This document shows, one piece after another, positions 33,717-44,317 of a stretch of 64,000 nt of DNA. Positions within the stretch are counted from its first letter, which is position 1, and every line of letters starts with the position of its first letter. Position numbers and translations under genes: made by a program. The notes below the pieces were generated by a model that searched no databases, had not been told where the DNA came from, and saw only the letters and a program-made list of their open reading frames with translations. The stretch comes from Arthrobotrys musiformis (taxonomy: Eukaryota; Ascomycota; Orbiliomycetes; Orbiliales; Orbiliaceae), in contig JAVHJL010000004.1 in assembly GCA_036971715.1 (NCBI GenBank), positions 1,674,001-1,738,000 of the forward strand, given 5' to 3'.

Positions 33717-34154
33717 ATGGCGGTAGTCCCGCCCCCTATCCCCACGTTCGCAGAGGATACGAATCAGCTCAGCCAAGAATATGGATCTTTCCTTCACCGT
33801 GTCACGCCTGACGACTCCGACGCGAACCGACTTTATATCGAAACGAAGGAACATGTCATCCTTACCGTTGAATTCTCGTCTAAGGGCTGGAAAGTTTGTA
33901 AAGTTGAGCCGGGTGATGCGCCGCTGTATGTACTATTTCCTTCTTTTCTTTTTTCTTTTCAAAGAAAAAATATATTAGAAGTACTAAATATCCCTCTATG
34001 TAGCCAAGTTAAAGCCCTCGAAGGCGAGACTTATGAAATGCCCGAGGGATTCCTTATGGCCGCCAGTGATGAATTTAAACGACTATGGCACGAAGCATTA
34101 GTCCAGAAGCTCTCTAATCTCACTCGCTTTGATAGCGACGAAGGGGATGAATAA
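33717..34154 (+). CDS. Small GSKIP-like (DUF727) protein, 119 aa
   Basis: Exons 33717-33925 and 34004-34154 with a 78-nt intron (GTATGT, branch TACTAAAT, TAG). The intron is a multiple of three and stop-free, so unspliced RNA would also be open; its composition (FPSFLFSFQRKN) argues for removal. The spliced protein has RLYIETKEHVILTVEFSSKG, a beta-rich segment, then ALEGETYEMPEGFLMAASDE and a helical end FKRLWHEALVQKLSNL. This beta-then-helix pattern is like the GSKIP domain of GSK3-interacting and CLU-related proteins, but I assign it from memory of the pattern only. Its role in the cell is unknown. Confidence 0.7.
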   Translation: MAVVPPPIPTFAEDTNQLSQEYGSFLHRVTPDDSDANRLYIETKEHVILTVEFSSKGWKVCKVEPGDAPLYVLFPSFLFSFQRKNILEVLNIPLCSQVKALEGETYEMPEGFLMAASDEFKRLWHEALVQKLSNLTRFDSDEGDE

Positions 34155-34440
34155 TTAATAAAAAAATTTTGCATGCCATTTTGAGCTTTTTTTCGTCGAT
34201 TTTTTCATATCCCACGCTTCCTACCTCGTGGTATACCGTCTAAACGGCCTCAATATAGAATAAAATACCACATGGCAGGAAATCCCCACATGGGTAGCAT
34301 AACCACGTTTTTTGAGTTCGTCCTACATTACATTTGTAGTTCCCTTTGTTTCGTATCTTTGCATATACGAGGGAGTGCTTCGATAGAACACACGGTTCTC
34401 GAAATAAGTTTTTCAAATATATATATTGTTACTCAAAAGC

Positions 34441-36915
34441 ATGCGGTACGCCGGTAGCGTCCTCCCGGTTTGCGCGGTCCTCGCATATCTGGCGGGGACT
34501 ACTCTAGCCCTCCCGGTACTCGACGATTGTTTCAACGACGATACCACGGGTTTGGTAAAACGAGATGCAGAAGCTCACGTTTCCATACCTCATGTCGTTG
34601 CAAATTTCCAACCCGAGCCCTCGGGATCCCCGTCCCCGTCCCCATCGTCAGAGGGCGGGGAGGAAGCCCACAAGCTTCAAAAACGTGCGGACCGCTGGGC
34701 GTCAGTTAAAAAGACGTTTGGAAGAATAACCAATAAACTCTGCGGTACGGGGGAGGCTAGACGTGAGGCTGCTGAGAATTCAATGCTTAGGCAGTCGAAT
34801 GCTGGTATCAGTCAGCAGGATATTATCGCTCCTGAGGGTTTTGATGAGAATATTCTTCCGCCTGTGATTGATTTGGGTGAGAACAATCAAGACCAGAATC
34901 AGGGTCAAAACCAGGGCCAGGTTCAGAACCAGCAGGGCCCAGTAAACGAGGTTATCGTGGAAGAAGACGAAGAGGACTTTGTTGATATTGATTCTCCGCC
35001 GGAAAACCGTCGCCGTCGACCATCCATCCGTCCTCAGTCTAGGAAAAATGTTGGGCGTTTCGGAACGGAACAGGATATCAAAGATATGGTTTCTAGACTT
35101 CCTAAATACCCAGCTCCGGTGAGGATCCAAGATACAGAACTATTCCAAGAGCGTACGCGGAACTTGGAATCCATACCGGAGCAATTGGGAGAATCCGCGA
35201 GCTCCCTCCCCAGGGGGTCCATACAACTAGGTCAGTCTGGAGACTTACTCCCACAGGGATCAGTACAATCAGGACAAGGATCTGGAGAATCCGGGACGGA
35301 AGTAGGAGATCCAAATGATCTGCGCATTAGCCTGAGTGAGTCCCTTAGAAATCCATTCATACCAGGTGCAGAAGCTAGGGAGTTTTATAGACAAGAAAAC
35401 CTTTGGCCAGCCGACGAGCTAGACTTTTCGGACGAGGAAGCTGATGTGGAGGTTCCAGGTCGAAATGGGATGAATGCTCCACGTGAGTAGCTCCCCCACC
35501 CCCAAGCCTCCTTTTGCATGTGGTTTCCCTTAGAGAATATTATTAGACAATAAACTAATGATTTATATACAGCCCAGAACAACCAAGGCGATGACCAAAT
35601 GCGCACAGGTAAGTTACCCAAATTCCTAAAAAAGGTAGCACTGGACTACGGAGTCCCATACGCCGCAAAAGAATTACTGGGCGTTGACATCTCACCTATC
35701 GTCGAAAATGAAGGTGTGCTAGATTACCTTCGCGGCCGGAGGGGCAAAAATGTCGTCGTGGTGGATCCAAACCAGCAGGAGAAGAAACCAAACTTCTTCC
35801 AGCGCCTCATCAAGGGACGTTATAAGGAACCCGTGAAAGTCCTTAATACCGGCCCCGCCGAGACTCGTCCGGGATACACGGGGGAGATAAACGTTCAGCC
35901 AAACTGGGTCGTTAACCCCGGCGAAGTTCTATCGAAAGCCGCCAGAGATCGCGAGGAAGCGGATCGCAGAGAGGCAGCGGCACTAGGGATCGATGTGCCA
36001 ACCCTCGAACGACAGCGCGCCCAGCGTCAGAAGGTTGAAAAGATTCAACTCGACAAATCGGAGCGAGACCGGAGGGCGGAACTATACGACCAATTGTTCC
36101 CCGAGGGTGATGATGGGGAAGTTTATATACCAAATGAAGAACCAAATAATGGGAATAATAACCTCGTAGAGTCATTGGATATGTTAGAGACGGCTCAGAT
36201 ATTCACAGAAGATCTTACACAACCCCAGATACGACAAAATGTATTAGGCCAGCCTCAAGTTATCAATCTTTCGAACCCCCAGCAACCGAACTCGATGAAC
36301 CAAGCGCAAGTTGGTCAAGGGCAAATGGGACAGGCGCAAGTGGTCGGGGGCCAGATGAACCAACCAAAAATTCAATTTCCAGAAGGTGGCATCGATATCC
36401 AACTTGGAAGCCCAGCCCGATCTAACGTCGCAGTACAAGATGTCGTCGAAGATTACGTCAGCTTCGGTGAGGGTAACGAAAGTGCGTTCGGGGAGGACAC
36501 TGCACACTTTGCAGGCAACCTCAAGGAGAGTGCTCAAAGCCAAGGATGGAATTTGGGAGTCAGCCAAATTTCGGCATTCCCTCAGCTTCAAGTGCAAGCT
36601 GGTGGAAACGGGGGCGTTGAGTATCCGCCGTACATTGAAGGCGAGAGCAGAGATGAGGAGGAGTATGCCGACCTGGCCGAGTATTCATCTCCGGGTCTAG
36701 CACCAGAGCAAATCCAGACAGAGGTTGTAGACGAGCAGATTTCAGAGATCCAGGGTGGAGATGAGGGAAGCGTCCAAACCCTTCAAAGCAGCGTTGCAAC
36801 TATTGCAGACCCGAACTTTTCCTTCGCAAATGCGAATCTTGGTGGCTCGCTGAGTGGTTCCCTGAGTTCTGGAGGATCCCAGGGATCCCAAGTTCAGGGA
36901 CAGCCACTGCAGTAG
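34441..36915 (+). CDS. Large secreted Gln/Asn/Gly-rich protein, about 794 aa
   Basis: Family not recognised. The start is ATG 34441; residues 1-25 form a signal peptide (MRYAGSVLPVCAVLAYLAGT...). Exon 1 is 34441-35482, the intron 35483-35572 (GTGAGT...ACAG, branch ACTAAT), exon 2 35573-36915; the join gives P-QNNQGDDQ in frame. Basic sites LVKRDAEA and LQKRADRW follow the signal, fitting Kex2 processing. A Pro/Ser tract, an NQGQNQGQVQNQ tract and an acidic region precede the splice. Exon 2 opens with a compact-looking module (LPKFLKKVALDYGVPYAAKE) and then Gln/Met/Gly-rich spacers (NQAQVGQGQMGQAQVVGGQM). Few Cys are present. It may be a cell-wall or extracellular-matrix protein. A second strong donor-like CAG|GTAAGT at 35608 could allow alternative splicing. 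Confidence 0.75.
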
Positions 36916-37097
36916 TGTGGATCCCATTTGATAAAAAGCTTGGTCAATTAATTTTTGCTTTGGTTATAATTATATGGGCTCTAGGATCAACTCTCTCTGT
37001 TAATAAATGCAATATCATTAATGTACTTTTCTCACTGCTCTATTGAATTTACAAAATTACACCCCTAAACTCCAACTTCTGACACTATGCCATGCGC

Positions 37098-38964
37098 CTA
37101 TTTCGATGTCCTTACCACGAGCCCTTCGCCGGCTAGATAGTCTTTGACCTGACCAACTGTGTACTCTCCTCTGTGAAACTGCGGTGGAGTTAGCCTATGT
37201 GGACCTAAAACGACGATGCAAAGCGAAGAATATTGGAACTAACCATTCCAGCCCCCAAAGCTGCGTCTGTGGTCGTCTTCTCGAAAACTTCCAAGAAATG
37301 GCCTGGATTTCCAGCTCCGCTTGATGCGATAACTGGAATCTTGACCGACCTCTTAACCTCGCTGATCAACTCCAGGTCAAACCCGGAGTTTGTGCCATCT
37401 TTATCGATACAGTTTAACAAGATCTCACCGCACCCCATAGCCTCAACGGCGGTGACTAACTCCTGAACGTCAACATCTCTGCCTTCTCGCCCACCTTTTA
37501 TTGTGCATTGGTACCAGCAGTACTCTTCACCGTTTGGTCCGGGGAAGGCGGTTTTTATGGCATGACGCTTCGTATCTTGGGGCGAGGCTACATATACCCT
37601 CCTTGGGTCCACTGATACAACAACTGCCTGGTTGCCATACGCTTTCGATATTGTTTCGATAGCGGTCTTTCCACTCAGTTGTTTCCCACTTGCAAAATAC
37701 TCCTCAGCTGCGATAACAGCATCACTTCCAATGGAAACCTTGTCAGCACCGGACTTGAAGTACATTGTTGCAACCTCCAGCGCAGATATTTTCGTTCCGT
37801 CTGTGTCGACTACATCCCTGATACCCCCGCCTATCGTCAATGGTACAAACACCTCTTCGGATGTCAGCCTTAACACATCCAACATGGGGGTATCAGCTAC
37901 CGGGCAATTCCTGAAGGAAGTTATATTCAGGAATGTGACTTCATCTGCTCCGGACTCGTAATATCGTTTCGCCAAATCCACCGGTTTGCCTAGATTTCTG
38001 ACTTGACCACCTGCAGAGCTTGTTGTGCCCTTTTCTCGAACGTCGTATTGGTCTCCCTTTGTGACGACCAGATCTCCATCATCGTTCGTCCTAACATCCA
38101 GACAAGCAATAACTCTTCTCGTCAGCCCATCTCCCACCTCTTTAGCCTGGGAATCTTGCGGAAGATCCGATAACCGGTTCCCATCTAAGAAAGCTTTGAT
38201 AACTGCCAACCCCGCTTCGCCACTCTTCTCCGGGTGGAACTGTGTGGCGAAGATATTCCCCTTTGCGATTGCGCCTACGAATTTCTCTCCTCCGTATGTG
38301 CCTGTAGCCACGTCCCATCCTTGTGACTCGAGTTCTCCGGGGGTGTATGGTACAGCATACGAATGGACATAATAATATTTCCTTCCGGGTACTAGCCCAT
38401 ATAGTGATCTACCCTGCGTTTCTTCGGATTCGGCTGTGATGGCACTGTTCCAACCGATATGTGGGACTGACTTTGTTATGGAGTCGAATTTGGTGAGTGT
38501 TCCCGGAATTATTCCAAGACCGGGAACTTCGGGGTCTTCGGCGGAGGAGTCGAAGAGACCTTGGAGACCGACACAGATGCCCATAAACGGCTTCCCGGAG
38601 GCGATATAGGCCTTCAGCGGCTCTGTAAATGATGCCTTGGAAAGGGATGATAGGCAATGGCCGAAGTGGCCAACGCCGGGAAGGATTACTCTCTATACCA
38701 TTTCGAAATACGGTAGTTAGATTAGATAGGACTGCAATATATGGGGTTTAAATTTATAGGCCATGGATCACGAATTAAAGGTCGGGTACACTATATGCAT
38801 GAATATAGACCTCTGGGTTTGGGACTGTGTGACTTTACCTCTGCATCTGCGAGGTCTGCGGGGTCTTTAATCCAGACGACCTTGTACCCAACTTTCTCGA
38901 TCGCATTGACCAAGCTTCGGACGTTGCCGGCGACGTAGTCGAGAAGATGAACGGTGTTTGGCAT
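37098..38964 (-). CDS. HIS7: Imidazole glycerol phosphate synthase (HisH-HisF fusion)
   Basis: His7 makes IGP and AICAR from PRFAR and glutamine, the fifth step of histidine synthesis and a link to purine synthesis. Exons: 38964-38839, 38692-37244 and 37178-37098, 551 residues, close to the yeast length. The glutaminase half (residues 1 to about 215) has LLDYVAGNVRSL, LPGVGHFG, the nucleophile Cys82 in MGICVGLQGLF and the His-Glu pair in TQFHPEKSG. The cyclase (HisF) barrel starts at RRVIACLDVR and includes FLNITSFRNCP, VPLTIGGGIRDV, DKVSIGSDAV, VVSVDPRRVYV and ILLNCIDKDGTNSGFD. The C-terminal exon adds FHRGEYTVGQVKDYL, which is conserved; without it the open frame would end in unrelated residues. 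It is divergent from the subtilisin gene. Confidence 0.97.
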
Positions 38965-40567
38965 CGTTTGCGGTTAAAGATAGAAGCAATCCGGTAGCCT
39001 AAGTAATATCTAGCTTTCAGAGATTGATATTGAAGGTCTGCCGCCGCCAATACACAGTCATGCAATTGTTGAGTCAGCTTTTTTCTCTCTCTTTGAGATT
39101 TCCGAGGCGAGACAGAGGCTAGAAGTGTGACAAGGCTTTTGCGTTGGGCGTGTCGTCCGATGTCGCTGGGCTCCCCAATCGGGCAACCACCTGAGATTCG
39201 GCTTCAATGCTCCGTCCGCTGTCAACTGTTGCCATTCGGCGGCAGAAATAGCACCTATCAAACCGGTCTAAACCCTCCAGCTATTATCAATTAATGATCA
39301 CGATGCATGCAGGAATGCAGCTTCATGGTCCCATACGGTCTCGCACGTTTCAACTGCCTACATTCCGATTTCCCTTTTTCTTGTTCCCTAAAGCAAGGGC
39401 CAGAATCTGACTCGCTGCACGTAGGCCTGGGCATCCACGAATAACACGCTGCCATTGCCTGGCCGCGCAACCTTCGTTTTGCTAACCGCAAGAACCCTGC
39501 CGCCTGGCCGCATTTGGTCAGGCACAGATTTCCCGCACATCGAATCAGCGTTCAGCAAACGGTACTTGTCCAACAACGCCTGGCGCGCGCTGTGGAAAAG
39601 TACCCTGCTTATTCCCCCTCCAAAATGTAGTGAGATCTCAAGATAGAACTAGATCTCTGCTGGGAAAGGCCCCATTTGCTAGTCAACTTATGAGGGGGGA
39701 AAGCAAGACAGTATGCCTAAGGAAGGGGGCTCGAGGCACGGGATTTCACTGCAGGAGCCTGCCAATTTAGACAGCAAATTTTTATTCTGCTGACTGTGTT
39801 TATTGCTGTCGGTGAACAGTCCAATGTCAGACTTGCAGGTTTATAAACACGCCCATGCCCCCTCTCGCAGGCGGGTCTGGCTGCAGGTACCTCTCTCTTT
39901 CGCTTTATCACCACAGCCTCACCGGTATCTAAGCGGGAAATCCACAGGTTGGAGGACTTGCATTTGCATCAGTCTTTCTTTTCTTTTCGTTTAACCTTCA
40001 TTCCCCTTTTTTTTAGTTTCAATACCTTCTTTCTCCACCATTTTCAGGTGTCTGATCATTTATTCGAAAGTGTTCGTCGGTGCAGGGCCACCGTATATAT
40101 TCACCACATTCTTTCGTTAGTCGAGGCTGGGTCGCCTTCTTTTGGATATTTCTTGAAGAGCGTTCAAGTCTTGCTTGATTTCCACCGACCCTTCGATATA
40201 TATATTTTTATATACCGATTTACACACTCCTTTCTGTGTTTTTCAATCTTTTCTACCCATCTACTTTCATTACAGCTACCTGGTTTAGCATTTTTATCGA
40301 CCTTCTCTTCTTGCCTAACGAAACTGCAACAAAACCAACACAGTTTTTGCTTGAAGCACTTTACGAGATATTGCATTCTGTCGATACCCCCCATATCATC
40401 ACAGATTTTGAGACGAGATATTAATATACAGCATCTTGTTCAGTTCCATATATTCTGCATCTTTTTTTGCATCGTAATATATACCCCCATCTTCTCATTT
40501 TACTCTATTTTTCCTACAAAATTTTCATAAGATACCCCGGATTTTTAAAATCGAATATTTCACAAAA
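38965..40567. other. Bidirectional promoter region with a long pyrimidine-rich leader
   Basis: This 1.6 kb separates HIS7 and the subtilisin gene. A TATA-like site lies at 39840. From about 39950 to 40560 the plus strand is strikingly T/C-rich, consistent with a long 5' leader. The 193-codon open frame inside that tract reflects the composition and is not called. Confidence 0.6.
39840..39847 (+). promoter_or_regulatory. TATA-like element upstream of the subtilisin gene
   Basis: TTTATAAA lies about 720 bases before the ATG. If used, the mRNA would have an unusually long leader or a leader intron. Confidence 0.35.
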
Positions 40568-42163
40568 ATGCATTTCTTCACAATCTTCTCCACCCTCCTC
40601 CTCACAGCCTCCGCGCTGCCAGCTCCTCACAATGGCGAAGTACATGATACTCCCACATATACCATCCCCACAGGCGATACCCCCACCGTCCCTTCAGGAC
40701 ACCCCACAAAATTCACACCCTACATTTTCCGCTTCCCGCGACCAAAGGATGGTTCCACAGCCGTCGACACCGAATCGATCCTGACATCCCTCCAACCCCA
40801 CGGATTCAACAAGTCCCATTTGCACCATAAGTACTCCACCCTCATGAATGGGTTTTCGGCAGATATGTCCGACCACTGCGTCAAGATCCTCAAAGCCATG
40901 CTTCCGGCTTCGGGTGTTATTATTGAACCCATCAGGGAGTATAAGATACAAGCCCCGCTTCCTGTCTACACCCCGCAACTAGCCGATGGCCCGACTTTCG
41001 CCAGAGATCATCCGGTGAAGCAGGCGAGACAGGCTCCGGCTCCTGGTATTACGGATTTACAAACCCAGACGAATGCGCCGTGGGGTCTTCAACGGATCAG
41101 TCAGAAGGGGAAGATTGCGGCGAAGTTTAGGACGGATATTAGTGTCGGGCAGGCGATTTTTAATTATACGTTTGACGAGAATGCTGGTGATGGGGTGGAT
41201 ATTTACGTTCTTGATACTGGTGTGAATATTGATCATCAGTCTTTCGGGGGAAGGGCGGATAGATTGTGGACTGCATCTGGGTTTACGGGTCCCGGTAGCC
41301 AAAGCCCCGAGGATATCGCAAGAGGATTGGGAGAGGGGGAAGAAGATCGTAATGGACATGGGTAAGTCTTTTTCATCTTTCTTATCTACGCATTGATTTA
41401 GAATGAATACTAATAAATCCCGTACAGAACCCACTGCGCAGGCACAACCGGCTCCCGCGGCTTCGGCGTCGCCAAAAAGGCCAATATCCACGCCATCAAA
41501 GTCCTCGGCGGCACCGCAGGCAGCGGTAACTCCTCCGACATCGTCGCCGGCATCGAATTCATGACCATCCGCCACATCCAACGCAAGAAACAATCAGACT
41601 TCAAAGGCTCAGTCGCATCCATGTCCTTCGGCGTCGACATCGGTGAATTCGACGGCACCTACTCCGCCCTCGAGGAAGCCGTCATGAGAGCCAGCGCAGC
41701 CGGTATCCACATCGTCATCGCCGCCGGCAACAGTAACGACGACGCCTGCCACTCCTCCCCAGCATTTTTAAGCAACAAAATCCACAATGATACCGATTAC
41801 CTCTACCAAGCCGGTGTCATCACCGTCGGTGCCTCAACCATCAACGACGAACGTGCAGAATTCTCAAATTACGGACGATGCATCACAACCTACGCACCAG
41901 GTAAAAGCATCCTAAGCACCTCAATCACCTCCCGCGAGAACCCCGGCGATGATGCCACAAAAGTCATGGACGGGACCAGTATGGCTGCCCCGCATATCTC
42001 CGGCTTGGTAGCTTACCTCCTAGGCCAAGACCAGAGTCTACGAACCGACGTCGTGGCGATGAAGAAGAAGATCATGAATATGTCCTGGAAGGGAGTGTTG
42101 GATCCAAAGGGCATTCCCAATGGCGCCGGTGACACTCAGATTTTAGCATTTAATGGCGTGTAA
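40568..42163 (+). CDS. Secreted subtilisin-like serine protease (S8A, proteinase K-like)
   Basis: An extracellular endopeptidase. Exons 40568-41361 and 41428-42163 (66-nt intron), 509 residues. Residues 1-17 are the signal peptide. Residues of about 48-130 look like the I9 inhibitor pro-domain (FTPYIFRFP...YSTLMNGFSADM). The mature enzyme probably begins around residues 150-170, before NAPWGLQRIS. The catalytic triad is complete: Asp216 (VLDTGVN), His264 (NGHGTHCAG) and Ser449 (DGTSMAAPH), with oxyanion Asn366 (AAGNSNDDAC). The intron splits the codon between His264 and Thr266, a position common in fungal S8 genes. Such enzymes serve nutrition or attack on hosts and prey; the sequence does not say which. 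The pro-region is longer and more Pro/Thr-rich at its N-terminus than in typical members. Confidence 0.93.
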
Positions 42164-43236
42164 TTTTAGATATCGAGAGACATTTCATAGCGTACTACAT
42201 ATATACCATTTCGTAGGATTTTTGACCGTAGTCACCTGCATATTGCATATACATTGCACATATATCCATAATGTTAATAATTTAGTTTGGCGGGCAGACC
42301 ACTGAGCTAACCAGCCTAACAATTTATCCGTTCCCAAAAATAATAGCCTGGGGGTTCACAAAGACAATCGCGTGGGTGTATCCTAGAACGAGAACTCAAA
42401 TTCGGCGGTCAAATCATTATATTTTGCGGCTACTACCTAGATTACACAACCAAAGGCAAGGGGAGGGGCGAGAAACGAAACCAGAAAACGAAACAACTAT
42501 CGAAAAGCATTAAAAAGGGAACCCACAGGTGTGAAACGAATGTGTCGTACAAGCAATATCAGATAAAGCACAAAGGATGCACAGGTCTATGCGCATATGC
42601 ACTTAAGAAGACCTATGCTAAAGAAAAGGAAAAAGAGGGGAAGAATCTCGAGGTTGAAAGTGGAGAAGGGGTTGACTACGAATGGAAGAGCATGTGCATA
42701 TGTGTATCACGTGGAGTAAGAAACGGTACCGAAAAACGAAGTACTAAAAGAAAAAGAGCTCTCGAGAAAAACGAGGGGTTCTAAGATATCAAAACGCCTT
42801 TCCGAAGAATAAGACGATGACCAAAAAAAAACTAACGAAAGTAGATAGCTGCTATACATAGAAGACCGAAATAAAGGTCATCAAAGCAATGAAGCAGGGG
42901 TGCCGGCAACAGCACAATTCAAACCCAGAAGATAAATAAAGGATCAAGAACTAAAGTAAAAAAAAGACCGCCGCCGGAATTTTTTGTTGGATCAAGTAAA
43001 CAAAAACAGCGCACACACATACGAAACAAAAGAACATAGGATAGAGCCGCAAGGGAAAAAGTAGAGAATGAATGACGTTTAGAAAAAGGGGATGAAAGAA
43101 TAGACAATTAGACTTTTGGTTCGCATTCACCGTCTATCCTCTTTTGTTGTCGCTTCCGGTCGAAAAGGCCATCAAAACTTTTTTTTCGTCGTCGTGTTGC
43201 ATCATCCGTGTCTATGTTCGTTGAGGGGAGTAATAT
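42164..43236. other. Convergent intergenic region between subtilisin and antizyme
   Basis: This 1.07 kb is expected to hold the 3' UTRs. It is purine-rich on the plus strand from 42420 to 43100, so the antizyme 3' UTR would be pyrimidine-rich. The short open frame at 42542 is not supported. Confidence 0.6.
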
Positions 43237-44317
43237 TTACAGTTCCATTCCGAGGAACAACCATTTGTCGGAGGTGAAGTATTCTCTGTCGAGCTTGTGA
43301 GTGGTGGTGGTGGCTTCATCTCGAAGGTCCGGAGAAGCCCAGTTTTTGAGTGTAGCGAGCTCAAGACCAACCCATCCGAGGTTGTGAACAAGCGAGTCTA
43401 ACGATGTTCAAAGTTAGTATGATATTAAGCCTTAAAGATTTGTAATATGTATGGAGAGATGACATACCTAGTCCATCGGTTTCCCGATCAAGACAAATGA
43501 CTAGATCCTGACAATCAAAGCATTCCGTTGCGAGATCGATCAAAGCAACGAGTCCGGACTTGAGTTCGGTGCCATTAACACCTTTATCAAAGAACAAAAA
43601 GAGAGACCTCTCAGGCTTGTTCAAAGGACCTTTTTCGGATACGAATCCTCGGAATGCACTCCCGCCGACGTAGTCGAACACTTCCAGGTAAGCCGCAACT
43701 CTGGTTTGCAACTCAGACGACCGCCTCGCCATTCTCCTGACAGGGGTTCTAACACCCTTGGGAGGAGACGAGGGAGGAGTGGTCGGTGGAGTATGTGGCT
43801 TCTCAAAAGCACCGACATGATTGCCGACACTGGGAATGATGCTGTTGCCGTTCCCTCCTGCAATAATTTTCAACGACTCGTCCATAGTAGATGTTTGCGC
43901 AGATTTCCTTCCATAACCGAAGAAAACTTGACGCATAACACCATCGCATAGTCTCTCACACTCTGCGATAATGGTACGGGCCGCCCACCTTCCCTGGCGA
44001 CTCGGAGAGGTCTGCCGCCGGGAATTGGTGGTAGGTGAGTTAGGGACCTCAGGGATACCACTGCAATTTCACAAGTTAGCCTACGTTCTTATTGTTGCCA
44101 TGATGATACTAATATGGAATCTAGGGGAATGGATTACCTCTACCCCGCCCGCCCGGGTCGAAGAGTAATGGAACGAGCGAACAACCGTAGCGGAGACATC
44201 GGCGGTGAAGCAAGAGGCAAGAACTGGGTTCCTGGCCTCAGCGACAGGAGCGACGTCGTGCATGAGGTGTTGATTATTACTACTCGTATTACTAGATAAA
44301 TTTGACATAGTCGCCAT
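43237..44317 (-). CDS. OAZ1: Ornithine decarboxylase antizyme, expressed by +1 programmed frameshifting
   Basis: Antizyme binds ornithine decarboxylase, sends it to the proteasome and blocks polyamine uptake; polyamines stimulate its own frameshift. Exons: 44317-44138 (60 codons), 44060-43468 and 43397-43237. Exon 2 opens TGG TAT CCC TGA, so the first frame stops after 63 codons. Skipping one base continues as EVPNSPTTNSRRQTSPSRQ and WAARTIIAECERLC, all in frame with the antizyme domain and giving about 310 residues. The conserved domain spans roughly residues 170-310: YVGGSAFRGFVSEKG, RSLFLFFDKGVNGTELKSGL, ECFDCQDLVICLDRE, LGWVGLELATL and the fungal-type ending SDKWLFLGMEL. No alternative splice site bypasses the TGA. 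The UGG-xxx-YCC-UGA layout parallels known antizyme shift sites. Confidence 0.88.
44049..44060 (-). promoter_or_regulatory. +1 ribosomal frameshift site of antizyme
   Basis: Read on the minus strand the site is TGG TAT CCC TGA, then G. CCC is in the P site and UGA in the A site. It begins at the first base of exon 2, so the shift site forms directly after the splice junction. Vertebrate antizyme uses UGG UGC UCC UGA. Confidence 0.85.

Noticed and set aside
39949..40530. 193-codon open frame before the subtilisin gene
   Set aside because: Its Phe/Ser/Leu-rich composition follows from the T/C-rich leader; it has no ATG at its 5' end and no family features.
42542..42784. 80-codon Lys-rich open frame downstream of the subtilisin gene
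   Set aside because: It reflects purine-rich 3' UTR sequence and has no ATG at its head.
44061..44137. Alternative splicing that would avoid the antizyme TGA
   Set aside because: Other donors (GGG|GTAGAG) keep the same phase and other acceptors hit stops (GCT AAC TTG TGA), so splicing does not explain the frame change.
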